Source of the DNA: Taudactylus pleione
Taxonomy: Eukaryota; Chordata; Amphibia; Anura; Myobatrachidae
DNA: 64,000 bases
Assembly (NCBI GenBank): GCA_031769625.1
Contig: JAUIMM010000202.1
Coordinates: forward strand, 11,642,001-11,706,000
Direction of reading: 5' to 3'
In this document: in pieces, positions 11,355-22,216 of the stretch
Layout of the letters: each line of letters starts with the position of its first letter
How positions within the stretch are numbered: the stretch's first letter is position 1
The notes under the pieces: generated by a model
Databases searched by the model: none
Seen by the model: only the letters and a program-made list of their open reading frames with translations
What the model was told of the DNA's origin: nothing
Position numbers and translations under genes: made by a program

Positions 11355-12341
11355 TTAGTTAATCTGTTTTTCATCCCTGGTGATGCTCTGCCAGGCCTCT
11401 ACTGCAAATGTCTTCAGTTCCTGCTTGTTCTTGGGGCATTTTCCCTTCAGTTTTGTCTTCATCAAGTGAAATGCATGCTCAATCGGATTCAGGTCAGGGG
11501 ATTGACTTGGCCATTGCATAATATTCCACTTTTTAGCCTTAAAAACTCTTTGGTTGCTTTTGCAGTATGCTTCGGGCCATTGTCCATCTGCACTGTGAAG
11601 CACCGTCCAATGACTTCTGAAGCATTTGACTGAATATGAGCATATAATATTGCCCGAAACACTTCAGAATTCATTCTGCTGCTTTTGTCAGCAGTCACAT
11701 CATCAATAAATACAAGGGAACCAGTTCCATTGGCAGTCATACATGCCCACGCCATGACACTACCACCACCATGCTTCACTGATGAGGTGGTATGTTTTGG
11801 ATCATGAGCAGTTCCTTTCCTTCTCCATACTCTTCTCTTCCCATCACTCTGGTACAAGTTGATCTTTGTCTAATCTGTCCATAGGATGTTTTTCCAGAAC
11901 TGTAATGGCTTTTTTAGATGTTGTTTGGCAAACTCTAATCTGGTCTTCCTGTTTTTGTGGCTCACCAATGGTTTACATCTTGTGGTGAACCATCTATATT
12001 CACTCTTGTGAAGTCTTCTCTTGATTGTTGACTTTGACACATATACACCTACCTCCTGGAGAGTGTTCTTGATTTGGCCAACTGTCGTGAAGGGGTTTTT
12101 CTTCACCAGGGAAATAATTCTTCTGTCATCCACCACAGTTGTTTTCCGTGGTCCTTTGGGTCTTTTGGTGTTGCTGAGCTCCGGTGCGTTCTTTCTTTTT
12201 AAGAATGTTCCAAACAGTTGATTTGGCCACACCTAATGTTTTTGCTATCTCTCTGATGGGTTTGTTTTGATTTTTCAGCCTGATGGCTTGCTTCACTGAT
12301 AGTGACAGCTCTTTGGATCTCATATTGAGAGTCGGCAGCAA
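11355..12341 (-). pseudogene. Tc1 transposase pseudogene
   Basis: Transposase of a Tc1-type cut-and-paste transposon. Reading the minus strand from 12341: an N-terminal helix-turn-helix DNA-binding region (SVKQAIRLKNQNKPIREIAK, GVAKSTVWNILKKK), a second basic helical region (TIKRRLHKSEYRWF), then the DDE domain. In that domain I see the first aspartate in NILWTD, the second in VQMDNGPKHTAK and the glutamate in SPDLNPIEHAF, the Tc1-like DD34E pattern. Total length is near the usual 340 residues. It is broken three times: a frameshift near 12230, an in-frame TAG at 11870-11872 directly after the first catalytic aspartate, and a frameshift near 11600. The end lies next to the PLE-B insertion site. 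Confidence 0.92.
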
Positions 12342-12684
12342 CTGATTGCAAATGCAAATGTCACACCTAGAATCAACTCCAGACCTTTTACCTGCTTAAT
12401 TGATAATGAAATAACGAGGGAATAGCCCACACCTGTCCATGAAATAGCTTTTGAGTTGATAGTCCAATCACTTTTGGCCCCTTAAAAAGTGGGAGGTACA
12501 TATAGAAACCGTTGTAATTCCCACACCGTTCACCTGATTTGGATGTAATTACCCTCAAATTAAATCTCAAAGTCTGCATTTAAAGCACATCTTGTTTGTT
12601 TCATTTCAAAGCCATTGTGGTGGTGAAAAGAGGCCAAAATATGAAAAGTCTGTCAATGTCCCAATATTTATGCACCTGACTGTA

Positions 12685-13277
12685 TATATATGTATGTATG
12701 TATGTATATATATGTTTTTTTCCAGCATCCCATAAAAAGGTTGGCAAAACTGGGCGCAAATATAGTCCCCATTACGGTAAACATATCTGATAATATAATT
12801 GGTCTGAAAACTTCAAATAATTATGGGCTTCTGATATTAATGTATCTTCCTCTATGTATATTTTACAGGCTTCTACCCCTTTGGAATGTTCTATATATGT
12901 GTATAGTGATTGCACATCAATCGTGGCCCACATGTATCTTTCTTTCCACGTCATGTTCTCCATGAAATTTAACACAGTTGTGGTTTCCTTAAGGTATGAG
13001 GGTAAGCAAATAACATGTTTATTAAGAAAGATGTCCACGTACTCAAATAGATACGAAGTTAGAGAGTCTGCTCCGGCCACAATCGGTCTTCCTGGTTTTT
13101 TGTCATTGATTTGTGGCCCTTTGGTAGGAAATAAAATATGGGGGTGATGGGGTTGGCTTGCTTTAAATACTGATACTCTTCTTTTTTAATGATATCACTT
13201 CTTAGACCTTGTAGTAAAATGGATCTAAGTTCCTCAATTAACCGTTCTTTAGGATATATATATATATATATATATAA
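12685..13277 (-). pseudogene. PLE-A reverse transcriptase, 5' half (before Tc1 split)
   Basis: Minus-strand RT blocks in order: FYFLPKGHKS (about 13130-13160), YVDIFLNKHVICLPSYLKET, the motif A region MWATIDVQSLYTYIEH (about 12900-12950), and motif B as MGTIFAPSFANLFMG (about 12720-12765). The frame then runs into the TA beside the Tc1 end. The remaining RT with YIDD resumes at 6903. Frameshifts and stops are present, for example near 13080. The 5' side is cut at a (TA)n tract (13257-13277), so the N-terminal part is absent. Nonfunctional. Confidence 0.85.
13257..13277. repeat. (TA)n tract at the PLE-A 5' boundary
   Basis: Alternating TA sequence exactly where recognisable PLE-A sequence ends. 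Several PLE boundaries in this window coincide with such tracts. Confidence 0.8.
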
Positions 13278-13459
13278 TATTTTGCTGAAGTTCAAGACTG
13301 AAAATTAAGGACACTTCCAGGACAAATCTTTGAAACACAGGACTGGTTTTGAAATTTAGGGATAGTTGGTATCAATGTACATAACATTACTGATTATGCT
13401 GAAATGGATATAATATTCAATGTCACATTGGTGACTCATGCAGCAGTGACATACACTCA

Positions 13460-13910
13460 GGGGTAAATGTACTAAGCCTTGGAGAGAGATAAAGTGGAGA
13501 GAGGTAAAGTACCAACCAATTAGCACCTACCTGTCATTTTTACGTCTGTAAAGTGACAGTTAGGAGCTGATTTTAGGTTGGTACTTTGGGGGGAATTCAA
13601 TTAGCCCTGAAGGCAGCCTGCAAGCTGCAATTAACAGGGATTTTTTTTCAAACCTGAGTAGGCTCGAAATGAAATCTGCGTTAGATAACGTATTATTGGG
13701 TGCCGCAACTCTGTTTAGACATACATCCATGAAGTTATCACGCATTCAATGTATTAACTTCTGTTCACATGTTAATTTAACAATAGGGGCTGGAATTGAA
13801 TAGCCCCAGGCGTTAAAGTCCGAGGTTACCACCCTTTTTCACCCCCATTAATTAACAGGGCTAATTGAATTTGGCCCTTTATCTCTCTCAAGGCTTAGTA
13901 CATATCCCCC
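13460..13910. mobile_element. MITE with GGGGTAAATGTACTAAGCC ends (outer of a nested pair)
   Basis: The left end GGGGTAAATGTACTAAGCC, running into a GAGAGAGATAAAG segment, is matched by the complement at the right end (CTTTATCTCTCTCAAGGC to CATATCCCCC). No protein is encoded. A second MITE (13588-13876) is inserted in it. Confidence 0.75.
13588..13876. mobile_element. MITE with GAATTCAATTAGCC ends (inner)
   Basis: Ends GGGGGGAATTCAATTAGCCC and the complement GGGCTAATTGAATTTGGCC form inverted termini, flanked by CTTT on both sides (13584-13587, 13877-13880). Related ends occur at 49635-49947. No coding capacity. Confidence 0.75.
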
Positions 13911-15105
13911 TCGTTAAGAGAAATGTTTGCATTTTGCTTACTAAAAGTGAAATCCGATGTGACCCTAGTTTTTACAATATGCTGCTATTCGCACAACACA
14001 GGGAAGATGTGTGGCTAAGTATCCCCATGTATCTCACTTCCTATTAAAACATAGCATACAAACACATGCAGTTAGTGGCTCCTGGGGCTGGTATGACCTC
14101 TACATTCATCTTCTAAGTTAACATTAGCTAATGCAGGCCATTGGGACTAGGATGGAAGGCAACAGACAATGTGTCATTAAGTATGGAGAAAATATACAGG
14201 GGAATGTCATCATTCTCAAGCCACTGAAATAACATTAATTGTGTTAATGTGTTCTTTTACCATGTGGATAAAAGAAAAAAAAATATGAGTTGATAATTGA
14301 AAACTGATGATACGAGGGGGATCGGAGCCATACAAATAAACCTCTTATGTTTCAGTGTAGATTAAACTTTACTTTCTTATATTTCCTTATCTTTCCTTAA
14401 ATTTCAGAAAAATGAATGCAGAAATTGTTTAATGAACACTAACATATTTCTATGAGTCTGTCTCATGTAAAGGCATATACATAACATAGCAAATATATTT
14501 TCTCTTTTAAAGGGTCAGATCTTTAAATCATTTTCTTTCTTTTTCTCATTTAAATATGGTCTGATTGGATCCGTATATATACCTCCTATATTTTCAATTG
14601 TAATAGAATTATATTCTTCTTGTCCTTGTCAGACAAAATCCTTGTGGTCATTAATTACATGGATTTTAATAATATATTTTGGCCTTTAAAGGGGGTTTTC
14701 ATTTATAGATAATGTTCATTTAATGATTTCAACATGGCTTCCAGTAATTTCCCCTAAATGCATTGGTATTTCTCTAGTTTAGTTCTGTGTGCTTTAGCTA
14801 GGGCTTTATATCACCTAGCAGAGTTACCCTGGCATATTTCACATGCTCTTTCCTAATGAAATGGGCGGGACGTGGAACATAATTCCGCAGATCGCTGGTT
14901 CATGAGGAAGGGCAAACAGGGCCGACCATTTTGCTGTGTAGAGCGCCACACTGAGGATGGCGCTCTCATGCCACAGCCCGACAGTGACAATGAGGGGATG
15001 CAATGGGAGGTGCACTGCTATTGTCAGCTAGTGCACATGATTGCACAATGCAGCAGTCCTCTAGGTGGCATAATGGTTGTGTTGGCAGAGCTAGAGCTTC
15101 ATGGC
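13911..15105. other. No gene recognised
   Basis: AT-rich sequence without a recognisable domain, repeat end or tandem array on either strand. Confidence 0.5.
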
Positions 15106-15240
15106 CAGGGCCAGACTGGGACTGAAAATAGGCCCTGGCATTTAAAGCACACAAGCCCACCTCGGCATCAGCATCTGACCCCAGGTGTATACTCCTCCCC
15201 TTACTATTCCTGACTCCTCCTACCTAGTCTATGCTCTAAT
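15106..15240. mobile_element. hAT-like terminal fragment
   Basis: CAGGGCCAGACTGGGACTGA followed by a GGCCCTGGCATTT phrase resembles the end of a widespread type of hAT element. I could not find the opposite terminus or a matching 8-bp target duplication, so this may be a truncated copy. Confidence 0.4.
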
Positions 15241-16090
15241 AATATAATTAACAACATTAATAATTAAAAACATACAAGTATATATAATTCTCTGTATTAA
15301 AATACACACAACAGAGCTCATCCTACAGTAGTGTTCACAGTAGGTACCTAGGGAAAGGGCACATCTGCATGCGCTGAAGGCATCCACGCACCCGGAAAGG
15401 GGTGTGGCCAAGGAAAAGTGGGCATGTCTTTAAGACGCATCCACTTTTCGGCACTCTTGGGGGTGTTCTCGGCATTTACGGACATGCCGGGCTGCCCCCA
15501 TGTGCTGCTGTCAGTGTGAATGGATGCTGGGCGCATTCACCCGGCATCCATTCACCGTCAGTGACCGCTACACTGCAGTTTTCCCCACCCATGGGACACT
15601 GCCACCCGCTGGAGGGCAGGGTGCTTTTTGCCCTTTAGAAATTGGGCAGGGTAGCCTAGCCGGAACACAACTACAGGGGATTCAAACATGTGCCATAGTC
15701 AGACATTTGGTATTTGATTGGTTCTGTTAGGCAAAGCCAGAACTTCATTAGTGTAGGTCACAAACAAAGCAAACGGAAGGCATTTTCCCGATTGACCAAG
15801 CCCTGGTTTAGTAGTTGTAGAGGAGTAGATAGAATTCACTATAAGAATTTTTTAGGATAGGGGTGCTGAACCCAGAGGAGGACACTTCTGTGCATACTAA
15901 AGCAGGGCCTTAACTACCATTTTGTTCCCCTGTGTATATAAAGAGCATTGGTGTTCACCTACACATTGCGAAGTAAAGAGAGCATGTGCACCCCAAAAAG
16001 GAGTGTGGTCTTGCTGGGACGGGCCGTGACCACACAATAGTACCACCAATTCAACCTTAGTCACATTACTCCACACAATAATGCCCCTTA
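15241..16090. other. No gene recognised
   Basis: GC-richer stretch around 15350-15650 with short open frames on both strands that resemble no known domain. Probably repeat-derived; nothing further can be supported. Confidence 0.4.
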
Positions 16091-16094
16091 TTCA

Positions 16095-16570
16095 CGTTAC
16101 GTCACACAGTAGTAGTGCCTTATAACACATTATGCCACGCAGTAGTAGTCCCTTATAACACATTATGCCATGCAGTAGTAGTGCCTTATAACACATTATG
16201 CCACACAGTAGTAGTGCCTTATAACACATTATGCCACGCAGTAGTAGTGCCTTATAACACATTATGCCACACAGTAGTAGTGCCTTATAACACATTATGC
16301 CACATAGTAGTAGTGCCTTATAACACATTATGCCATGCAGTAGTAGTGCCTTATAAAATTATGCCACACAGTAGTAGCGCCTTATAACACATTATGCCAC
16401 ACACAGTAGTAATGCTCCTAACACATTATGCCACACACAGCGGTAATGCCTCTAACACATTATGCCACACACAATAGTAATGCCCCTTACACATTATGCC
16501 ACACCGTAATGCCCCTTACACATTATGGAACACAAAATGCCCTTTACACATTATGCCACACAAAGTAATA
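16095..16570. repeat. 33-bp minisatellite
   Basis: A 33-bp unit (core ACACATTATGCCACGCAGTA) is repeated about eight times with few changes and then decays into shorter, divergent units toward 16570. Because 33 is divisible by three, it yields artificial open frames with an 11-residue repeat on both strands; these are not genes. Confidence 0.92.
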
Positions 16571-18895
16571 CCTACACATGGCAGCCCCACTCCCTTGTAC
16601 TGCTCATTGTCAGGGGTTTTATATGCCCATGATCCTTCTCTTACGGTTGCAGATACGGTTGCGGATAGATCCTTCTCTTACTGGCGGCAAGTGGTCTCTT
16701 ATATATTTTATATATTATTATTATTTCCATAGAACCATTATTGTTCTCAATGTTTATCCATTATTACAGTATGCTTTTAATAATATTACAGTATTTGTGG
16801 AGAAAAAGGGAGAGCAGAATTATGCATGATGTGGGTATCGGAGCTAATAGAGAGTTATTTGCTCATATGGGCACAGTCCAAGAGGGTGATTTCATTCTCT
16901 GCACTGTGCCACAGCAGTTTTTGGCTACGCACATCACACTAGAATAAGATAGAGCAACATTTATACATTTCCTATGCACATCTATTTACAATCTTACTGG
17001 CTGCCTAGTGTCTTTGTCCAACTGTGCGGCCATTGCTTAAGATTAACACCCCCTCCTCCCCAAAGAGTTAGACCCATCAAGTGTGTCCCCTGGCTGTGGC
17101 ATTACCCCCCTGCTAGTTGAACTTGGTGCTGGTTCTTGGAAACACGGGGACCCCTACGCATTTTTGTCCTGTATTTCTTGTAGGATGGCTCAGAGAGCCC
17201 GGTCCTGGTTATAATTTGTTTGCCTTTAATAAATCTCTGTGTTTGATATTCAGGAGTAACTCTCATGGGAATGCAATCTCAGCCAGACACAATTCTTAGT
17301 AAATTTACCCCAATGTAATTTATTATTTCCCTGTGGGGGCCTGTGTGTTTGTTTTTTTTCCTATCAGGGCCAATGTGTTTGTTTTATTTCCTGTCTGGGC
17401 TAATGTGTTTTATTTTTTCCTGTGGGGGCCTATGTGTTTTTTTGTTTTTTTTTCTGTCGGGGGCTATTACTATGTATTCTGTATGGTCTGATGCATATTG
17501 AGACACTTTTAATAAGAGAACCCACATATATATCACTATTCCACCTAGAACTAGATTATTACAAGCTACATAGCTACAACTATTTATATCGCATGACCAA
17601 GAGTCCAGTTGCAGGCCCAAATTTAAATGAAATACGATGAAGAACATATAATGAGGGTCTACTCCACCAAGGGTGCAAATTGTTTTTTTTTCACTTACAG
17701 TAACAAAAAAACTAAGCTTGGGCCAGGCCTAGGGGCAAATATGTGAATCTTTATAGACACGCTACTTGAGGCATCATGGTGTCTGAGTGAGGGCCTAATG
17801 ACACAAAGTGTCAGGCCCCGCCCCTATCAGTGCTCAGATGTACAGTATCTCCCAATGTTGACTAGTATGAACATCTGTGTCGTTCCCCAGGTAAAACAAT
17901 ACATAAACAACTCTGTCTAGAAATTTAAATAGATGGTTAAAAGTACAGATCATGTACATCAGTACTGTGCAGCTGGTGGCGGCACACTGAGCATTCACTT
18001 GCTGTCTCCAGCTCATCTCTGATTTATACCCCATCATCCCTTTTCTTTGCTTTATTTCCAAAACTTAACCCACAGGTGGCAGGGGTGAAGTAAGATTGGG
18101 CATAAAACAGAAAATAAGGGGAGAATTGAATTCTTGGTTGTGTGGTGATTTTGTACGGACCGTAGAGGGGAGTCTGAACTGAGGGGAGGATGTCCCACAA
18201 GTTAAGATATCCTTTGTAAAGCACAGCATGACTGCTCAGGAGGAAATGATTCCCTTGGCCTGATGAAGGAGTAAGTATATAGAGGAGAGAAGTATTTGAG
18301 AGGGGAGCAGCCAGGTTGTGAGCAGGTGAATGCTCCAGGATTGTAATTGGCTGGCTGTGCAGCAGTAAGAGATAGGAAGCCCACTTATAAAGAGCTCTCA
18401 TACAGAAGGGGGGGCTGTGACTGGGAAGCCTAGCAACAGTTTCCATTCCAAGTTAAGTTAAGGGAATGATTACAAGCCACAAGTAGTGATCCCTGATGTA
18501 GGGGACTGTAATGTGAATGGTATAATCATGAGTGACCGTGGCACTACTGCTCTCAGTAAAAGCTGATATGTAAAATAGTTGGTGTGATTTAGAGCTTTAC
18601 TGGTGGTGGTGGAGTTTCTTTCTGAACAAAGTAACATCTGCTAAAATCATATTTGACGACTTTCTGGCTCCCACAACATAGCCGAGGTTTAAGAGGAGGA
18701 TTATATTCCATTACACCATGTTGTTTAAACTGACTACTAGACGGTTCACATCCCTATAGGGTGTGAGGGAAAATTGCCAATGTTGGCTGTAACACGCTGT
18801 CATTCCGGCCAATCCCACAGTGCCTGACAACAACTCTAATTCAATTTTCTCCTTTTAGACTGAACTTGATCTTACTTTTTGCCAAAGCAGCCTAC
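16571..18895. other. No gene recognised; short tandem repeat at 17325-17465
   Basis: Within this stretch 17325-17465 contains about four copies of a T-rich, roughly 38-bp unit (CTGTGGGGGCCTGTGTG type). The rest shows no domain, transposon end or RNA gene that I can recognise. Confidence 0.45.
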
Positions 18896-18896
18896 T

Positions 18897-19735
18897 GCTA
18901 TGTCGGAATGGGATTGAAATGCCGGCGGTTCAAATCCCGACAGCGTGAGCCCAACAGCAGGAAATCCCAACAGCGGCAGGTAAGTGATCCCTCCCCCCCA
19001 ATCCTCCCTTAGGGGTGCCAACCCTAAACTCCCGGGGTGGTGCCTAACCCTAACCTCCCCTCGGGGATGCCTAACCCCCCCCTTACTGCTCCCTAAACCT
19101 AACCTACCCAGGGGGGTGCCAAAACCTAACCTCTCCCTGGGGGTGCCTAGCCATAACCCTTCCCCCTAGGGGTACCTAACCCTATTCTCCCCGAAAAAAA
19201 CCTAACGCTAACCCCGCTAACTGCCCTAAACCTAACCCTCCCCCCCCCCGCGGCCAGGCCCACCAAGAACCACGACGGGCGCGGGTAACAGGGGGTATGG
19301 CCTAATCGCGGGCCATGCCCCCTTCGGGAAAAAAAAAAGATTTTCAGCGCTGCGTGCTGGCGAGGGGGGCGCTCTGAGCCCCTGCAGTCCAGCACAAAGC
19401 CATGGGGGGCACAACCAGTGTGATCACTCCCCCCCGCAGGCATAGGAGACTGCTGTGTGCTGTGTTGCTGTGAGGGAGGGGGGGTGGCGTCGGACCCGGG
19501 CCCCCGCCGGGCCCCTCAGGAAGCCCAGGCTTGGGTAATTTGTACCTGCTCCCCCCCCTCTCGGCACCCCTGCCCGCGGCTAACAGGACGGGAGCCCCGG
19601 ACTTACTCGTTCAGGCACGCGTCATCCTGGATTCCAGTGTCGGGATTATGATAGGCGTCGGTATTTCGACGCCTATCATAAATCCTTTGACGGCATTATG
19701 CAGTCGGGATTGTGTCACATAACTACATCCCTGCT
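18897..19735. mobile_element. MITE family T, copy 1, with telomere-like interior
   Basis: The left portion (GTCGGAATGGGATTGAAAT, then CCGGCGGTTCAAATCCCGAC) and the right portion (GTCGGGATTGTG, then TCACATAACTAC) reappear in reverse orientation at 25316-25815, so both are copies of one family. The interior 19010-19230 is a degenerate array of CCTAACCCTAACCTCCC-type units. A perfect hairpin (19649-19681) lies near the right end. It encodes no transposase. Confidence 0.7.
19649..19681. repeat. Perfect hairpin in family T copy 1
   Basis: Arms TATGATAGGCGTCG and CGACGCCTATCATA around a short TATTT loop. A decayed equivalent is present near 25370-25405 in the second copy. Confidence 0.8.
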
Positions 19736-19913
19736 AAGTCACATGACCTTGTCCACATCACGTGACCATGTACACACTTTGCCTGGAATCCATGCAGCAC
19801 TAGTAGCATACATGATATCACAGGAAGAAGGATGTACAGTCTGCACCACATACAGTAGCCTCCCCATTTCTCTGTAGTAAAAAGCTGCATAATTCCCACT
19901 TATTTCACTAAAG

Positions 19914-20279
19914 CAGGGATGGGGAACCTCAGGCCCGGGGGCCGTATAAGGTCCCTGAAATCATTTGGTCTGGCCCTCATCATAATTTTTTCTGCTAGCC
20001 TCATCTGGCTAGCAGGGTGCCTAGAATGACACCCTGCAGCCAGAATCTATGCAGCAGTGCTGCCTGGAGCATCCTTAGGACACTTTAGATGGTCACACTA
20101 ATGCCCTTACAGCTCCCCGGAGCATCCTCAGGATGCTGTTGGCATTGCTGTAATCACCGGCGATTGTGGCCCCGTCCCCATTCGACATCACACGGAGGGG
20201 GCGTGGCCTGCACTGGGCCCGCGAATAATGTTAAATATATCAAAATGGCCCTCGGCAAAAAAAAGGTTCCCCACCCCTG
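19914..20279. mobile_element. Short non-autonomous hAT element
   Basis: Ends CAGGGATGGGGAACC and GGTTCCCCACCCCTG form inverted termini. A perfect 8-bp duplication, CACTAAAG, flanks it (19906-19913, 20280-20287), the hallmark of hAT transposition. It is 366 bp with no coding capacity. Confidence 0.93.
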
Positions 20280-20440
20280 CACTAAAGCAAGGTAAAGAAT
20301 ATGTAGGCAGTCCCTGTTATACACCACTATGGTGCAAAGCAATTTTACATATTTAATCCATTTATCTATGCAAACAAACATTCACTACTGTGAGCAACAT
20401 TAAAAATAACAAGTGCAGCACACTGACAGATACAAACCTT

Positions 20441-21048
20441 GGGCCTGATTCAGACCCGCTCACTATCTGCGTACGCTCACTGGATGCGTATGCAAATTTG
20501 TCAAAGTGACGCCACGGGAAGCGAACGCTCGCCAAGGCATAAGCACGCCCACCATGTCTTAGTGAGTGGCCACTTTGTCTGAGCGTACGCCCATTCGCAC
20601 AGGCAGAGCCGCCCACCAGCACACGTCATCTCCAGGAAGTGTATTAAAACATTGGTACATCGAGCACCATCGGATGTGAATGCAGTGCTTGCGGTTGCTT
20701 TACCCTACCGCAAGCATTGCGAGGAAATCAGTGTAGAAAAAGGCAAATGACGTGTACTATGTCGCTGCCTGTTAATTATACTCACCTCTAAAATGGTATT
20801 GAAACACTCAGGTACGCCTGCGTTCGCATCTATAACCCCCCGTTATTAGTGTCCTGCCCCTGTTACCACCCACAAACAGCCGCTCCTGTCACTCTCTACC
20901 CTGGGCTGCCTTTGCTGGGCGAATGAGAGGGTTGCCATCACAGTGTGTAGTTCGCGCACGTGTTCAACGAAGCATGCGCATGCACGTACGCAGAATATCG
21001 GGCCGCTTGCGAACACACAGCGAGAGCGAGCGGGTCTGAATCAGTCCC
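20441..21048. mobile_element. Harbinger-like MITE family H, copy 1
   Basis: Termini GGGCCTGATTCAGACCCGCT and the complement of AGCGGGTCTGAATCAGTCCC, flanked by CTT on both sides. The interior shares the phrases ACGCCTGCGTTCG and CCTGTTACCACCCACA with the copies at 33768 and 63641. A 3-bp target duplication and short inverted ends suggest PIF/Harbinger; other copies have TTA. Non-coding. Confidence 0.8.
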
Positions 21049-21878
21049 CTTGTTTTTTTAGATGTAGGTTGTTGGAGGTGAGGAGACAGTATTTCATTTT
21101 CTTGTTTGTTATTTAGTAATAACATTAAAGACTTTGTAGAAAGCAATACTAATAACATAAATATATTTTATCTTTAGAAACAAAAGTCCCTTAATCCATC
21201 CATGCAGACTTGCTTTGTTCCTGTTCCAGCCTAACACCTAACTTTCAAAAGCTGTTTAAAAACCTGGTCAACCATAAGTCACAAGAAATGGTCAGATTTG
21301 CTTGTTCTAATTTATAACATAGTTTATGTTATATTAAAATGCCTGCTGAAATGTTATTACAGATTGGTATCACTTCTGTTAATCATATGTATTGTTTTAA
21401 CTTATTACTGAGATTAAGGGTAATGTGCGGCCCTTTTGAAGGTTAAAGTGTTGCACATACACCCTGAGCTGTATTATTTTGCTCATCGCTGATGTATGTG
21501 TTGCAGAAGATAAAGAAAAAAGATTAAAGTTGTCTAAAGTTGGAGTAGCTCTTTGATAGAATCATATGTTCTTAGCACCATTTGTTGGAAATATGTGTGT
21601 ACAGGCTTGATAATGTAGCAGAGTTTCTGTACACACCAATGGATGTCCTGAAACAACCCAGGGGTAGTTTTATTAACGGTAAAGCAGGTACAGCCAAACT
21701 CTGTGTTATACACACTGGTTGATGGAGTGGAGCTGGGTGTCTTACAGCTCACCAGCCAGTGAGTATATGCAGCTAGCAGGTAGTGGTGCAGGCATGCTGG
21801 AAAGCATTTTGGTGACAGATATTTGCAGGTCTCTCTGGAGCAAAGTGGAAGACATTGTCTTCCACTATGGCTCTCTAA
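21049..21878. other. No gene recognised
   Basis: AT-rich sequence with no recognisable domain or repeat boundary. Confidence 0.45.
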
Positions 21879-21880
21879 TA

Positions 21881-22216
21881 CCGCATACACACTAGACGAT
21901 AAGTTGGACGATATGAACGATAACGATATCGTTATCGTTCATCGCGTTCAATATCATCCAGTGTCTATGCAAGACATCAATAATGATGCACGCTCCCGCG
22001 GATCGTTAACAATGTCTTTCAACGCCCGTATTTGCAGGGCAACCTGACGATATCATCAGGTTCTGCAAGTACAGGGATGAGGGAGAGTGCCGTCACTGAA
22101 CAATATTGTTAACGATATTGTTCAGTGTGTATTCTCAGTGTCGTTAAGGACATTGAGCCTGGCAGTGCAGGGGAAACACTTAACGATATCAGCATATCTT
22201 TAAGTGTGTATGCGGC
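21881..22216. mobile_element. Serial-hairpin MITE family S, copy 1
   Basis: Inverted ends CCGCATACACACT and AGTGTGTATGCGG. The interior is a series of nested hairpins: a 28-bp perfect palindrome at 21914-21941 (TGAACGATAACGAT and its complement) inside a wider stem, a GACATC/ATGTC stem, a GTATTTGCAG/CTGCAAGTAC stem enclosing an AACCTGA/TCAGGTT stem, CACTGAACAATAT against its complement (22094-22127), and AACACTTAACG against TTTAAGTGT. A second copy lies at 26250-26594. It has no protein. Confidence 0.85.

Larger units (their letters stand above)
7113..11368 (+). mobile_element. Penelope-like element PLE-B, inserted in Tc1
   Basis: A 5'-truncated PLE bounded by a perfect 12-bp target duplication, TTTCATCCCTGG (7101-7112 and 11369-11380), within Tc1 sequence. 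Order: an inverted copy of the element's own 3' region (7114-7322), RT from motif A onward, linker, GIY-YIG endonuclease (to 9353), a long 3' region with a hammerhead-like motif, and the matching end (11058-11266) plus about 100 further bases. A hairpin-chain MITE (7570-8118) interrupts the RT. The inverted start resembles the flanking inverted fragments described for Penelope insertions. Confidence 0.9.
6906..12682 (-). mobile_element. Tc1-type transposon, split by PLE-B
   Basis: Inverted termini begin CAGTCAGGTGCATAAATATT at 6906 and end with the complement at 12682; homology extends roughly 65 bases inward. A TA lies on both sides, as expected for Tc1/mariner target duplication. Removing PLE-B and its 12-bp target duplication leaves about 1.5 kb, normal for Tc1. 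The transposase is on the minus strand (11355-12341) and is broken. The transposon sits inside the RT gene of PLE-A, whose coding order resumes across it. Confidence 0.92.

Noticed and set aside
16092..16387. Regular spaced repeats considered as CRISPR or as an 11-residue repeat protein
   Set aside because: Units are contiguous 33-bp tandem copies without unique spacers, in eukaryotic DNA; the frames result from the unit being divisible by three.
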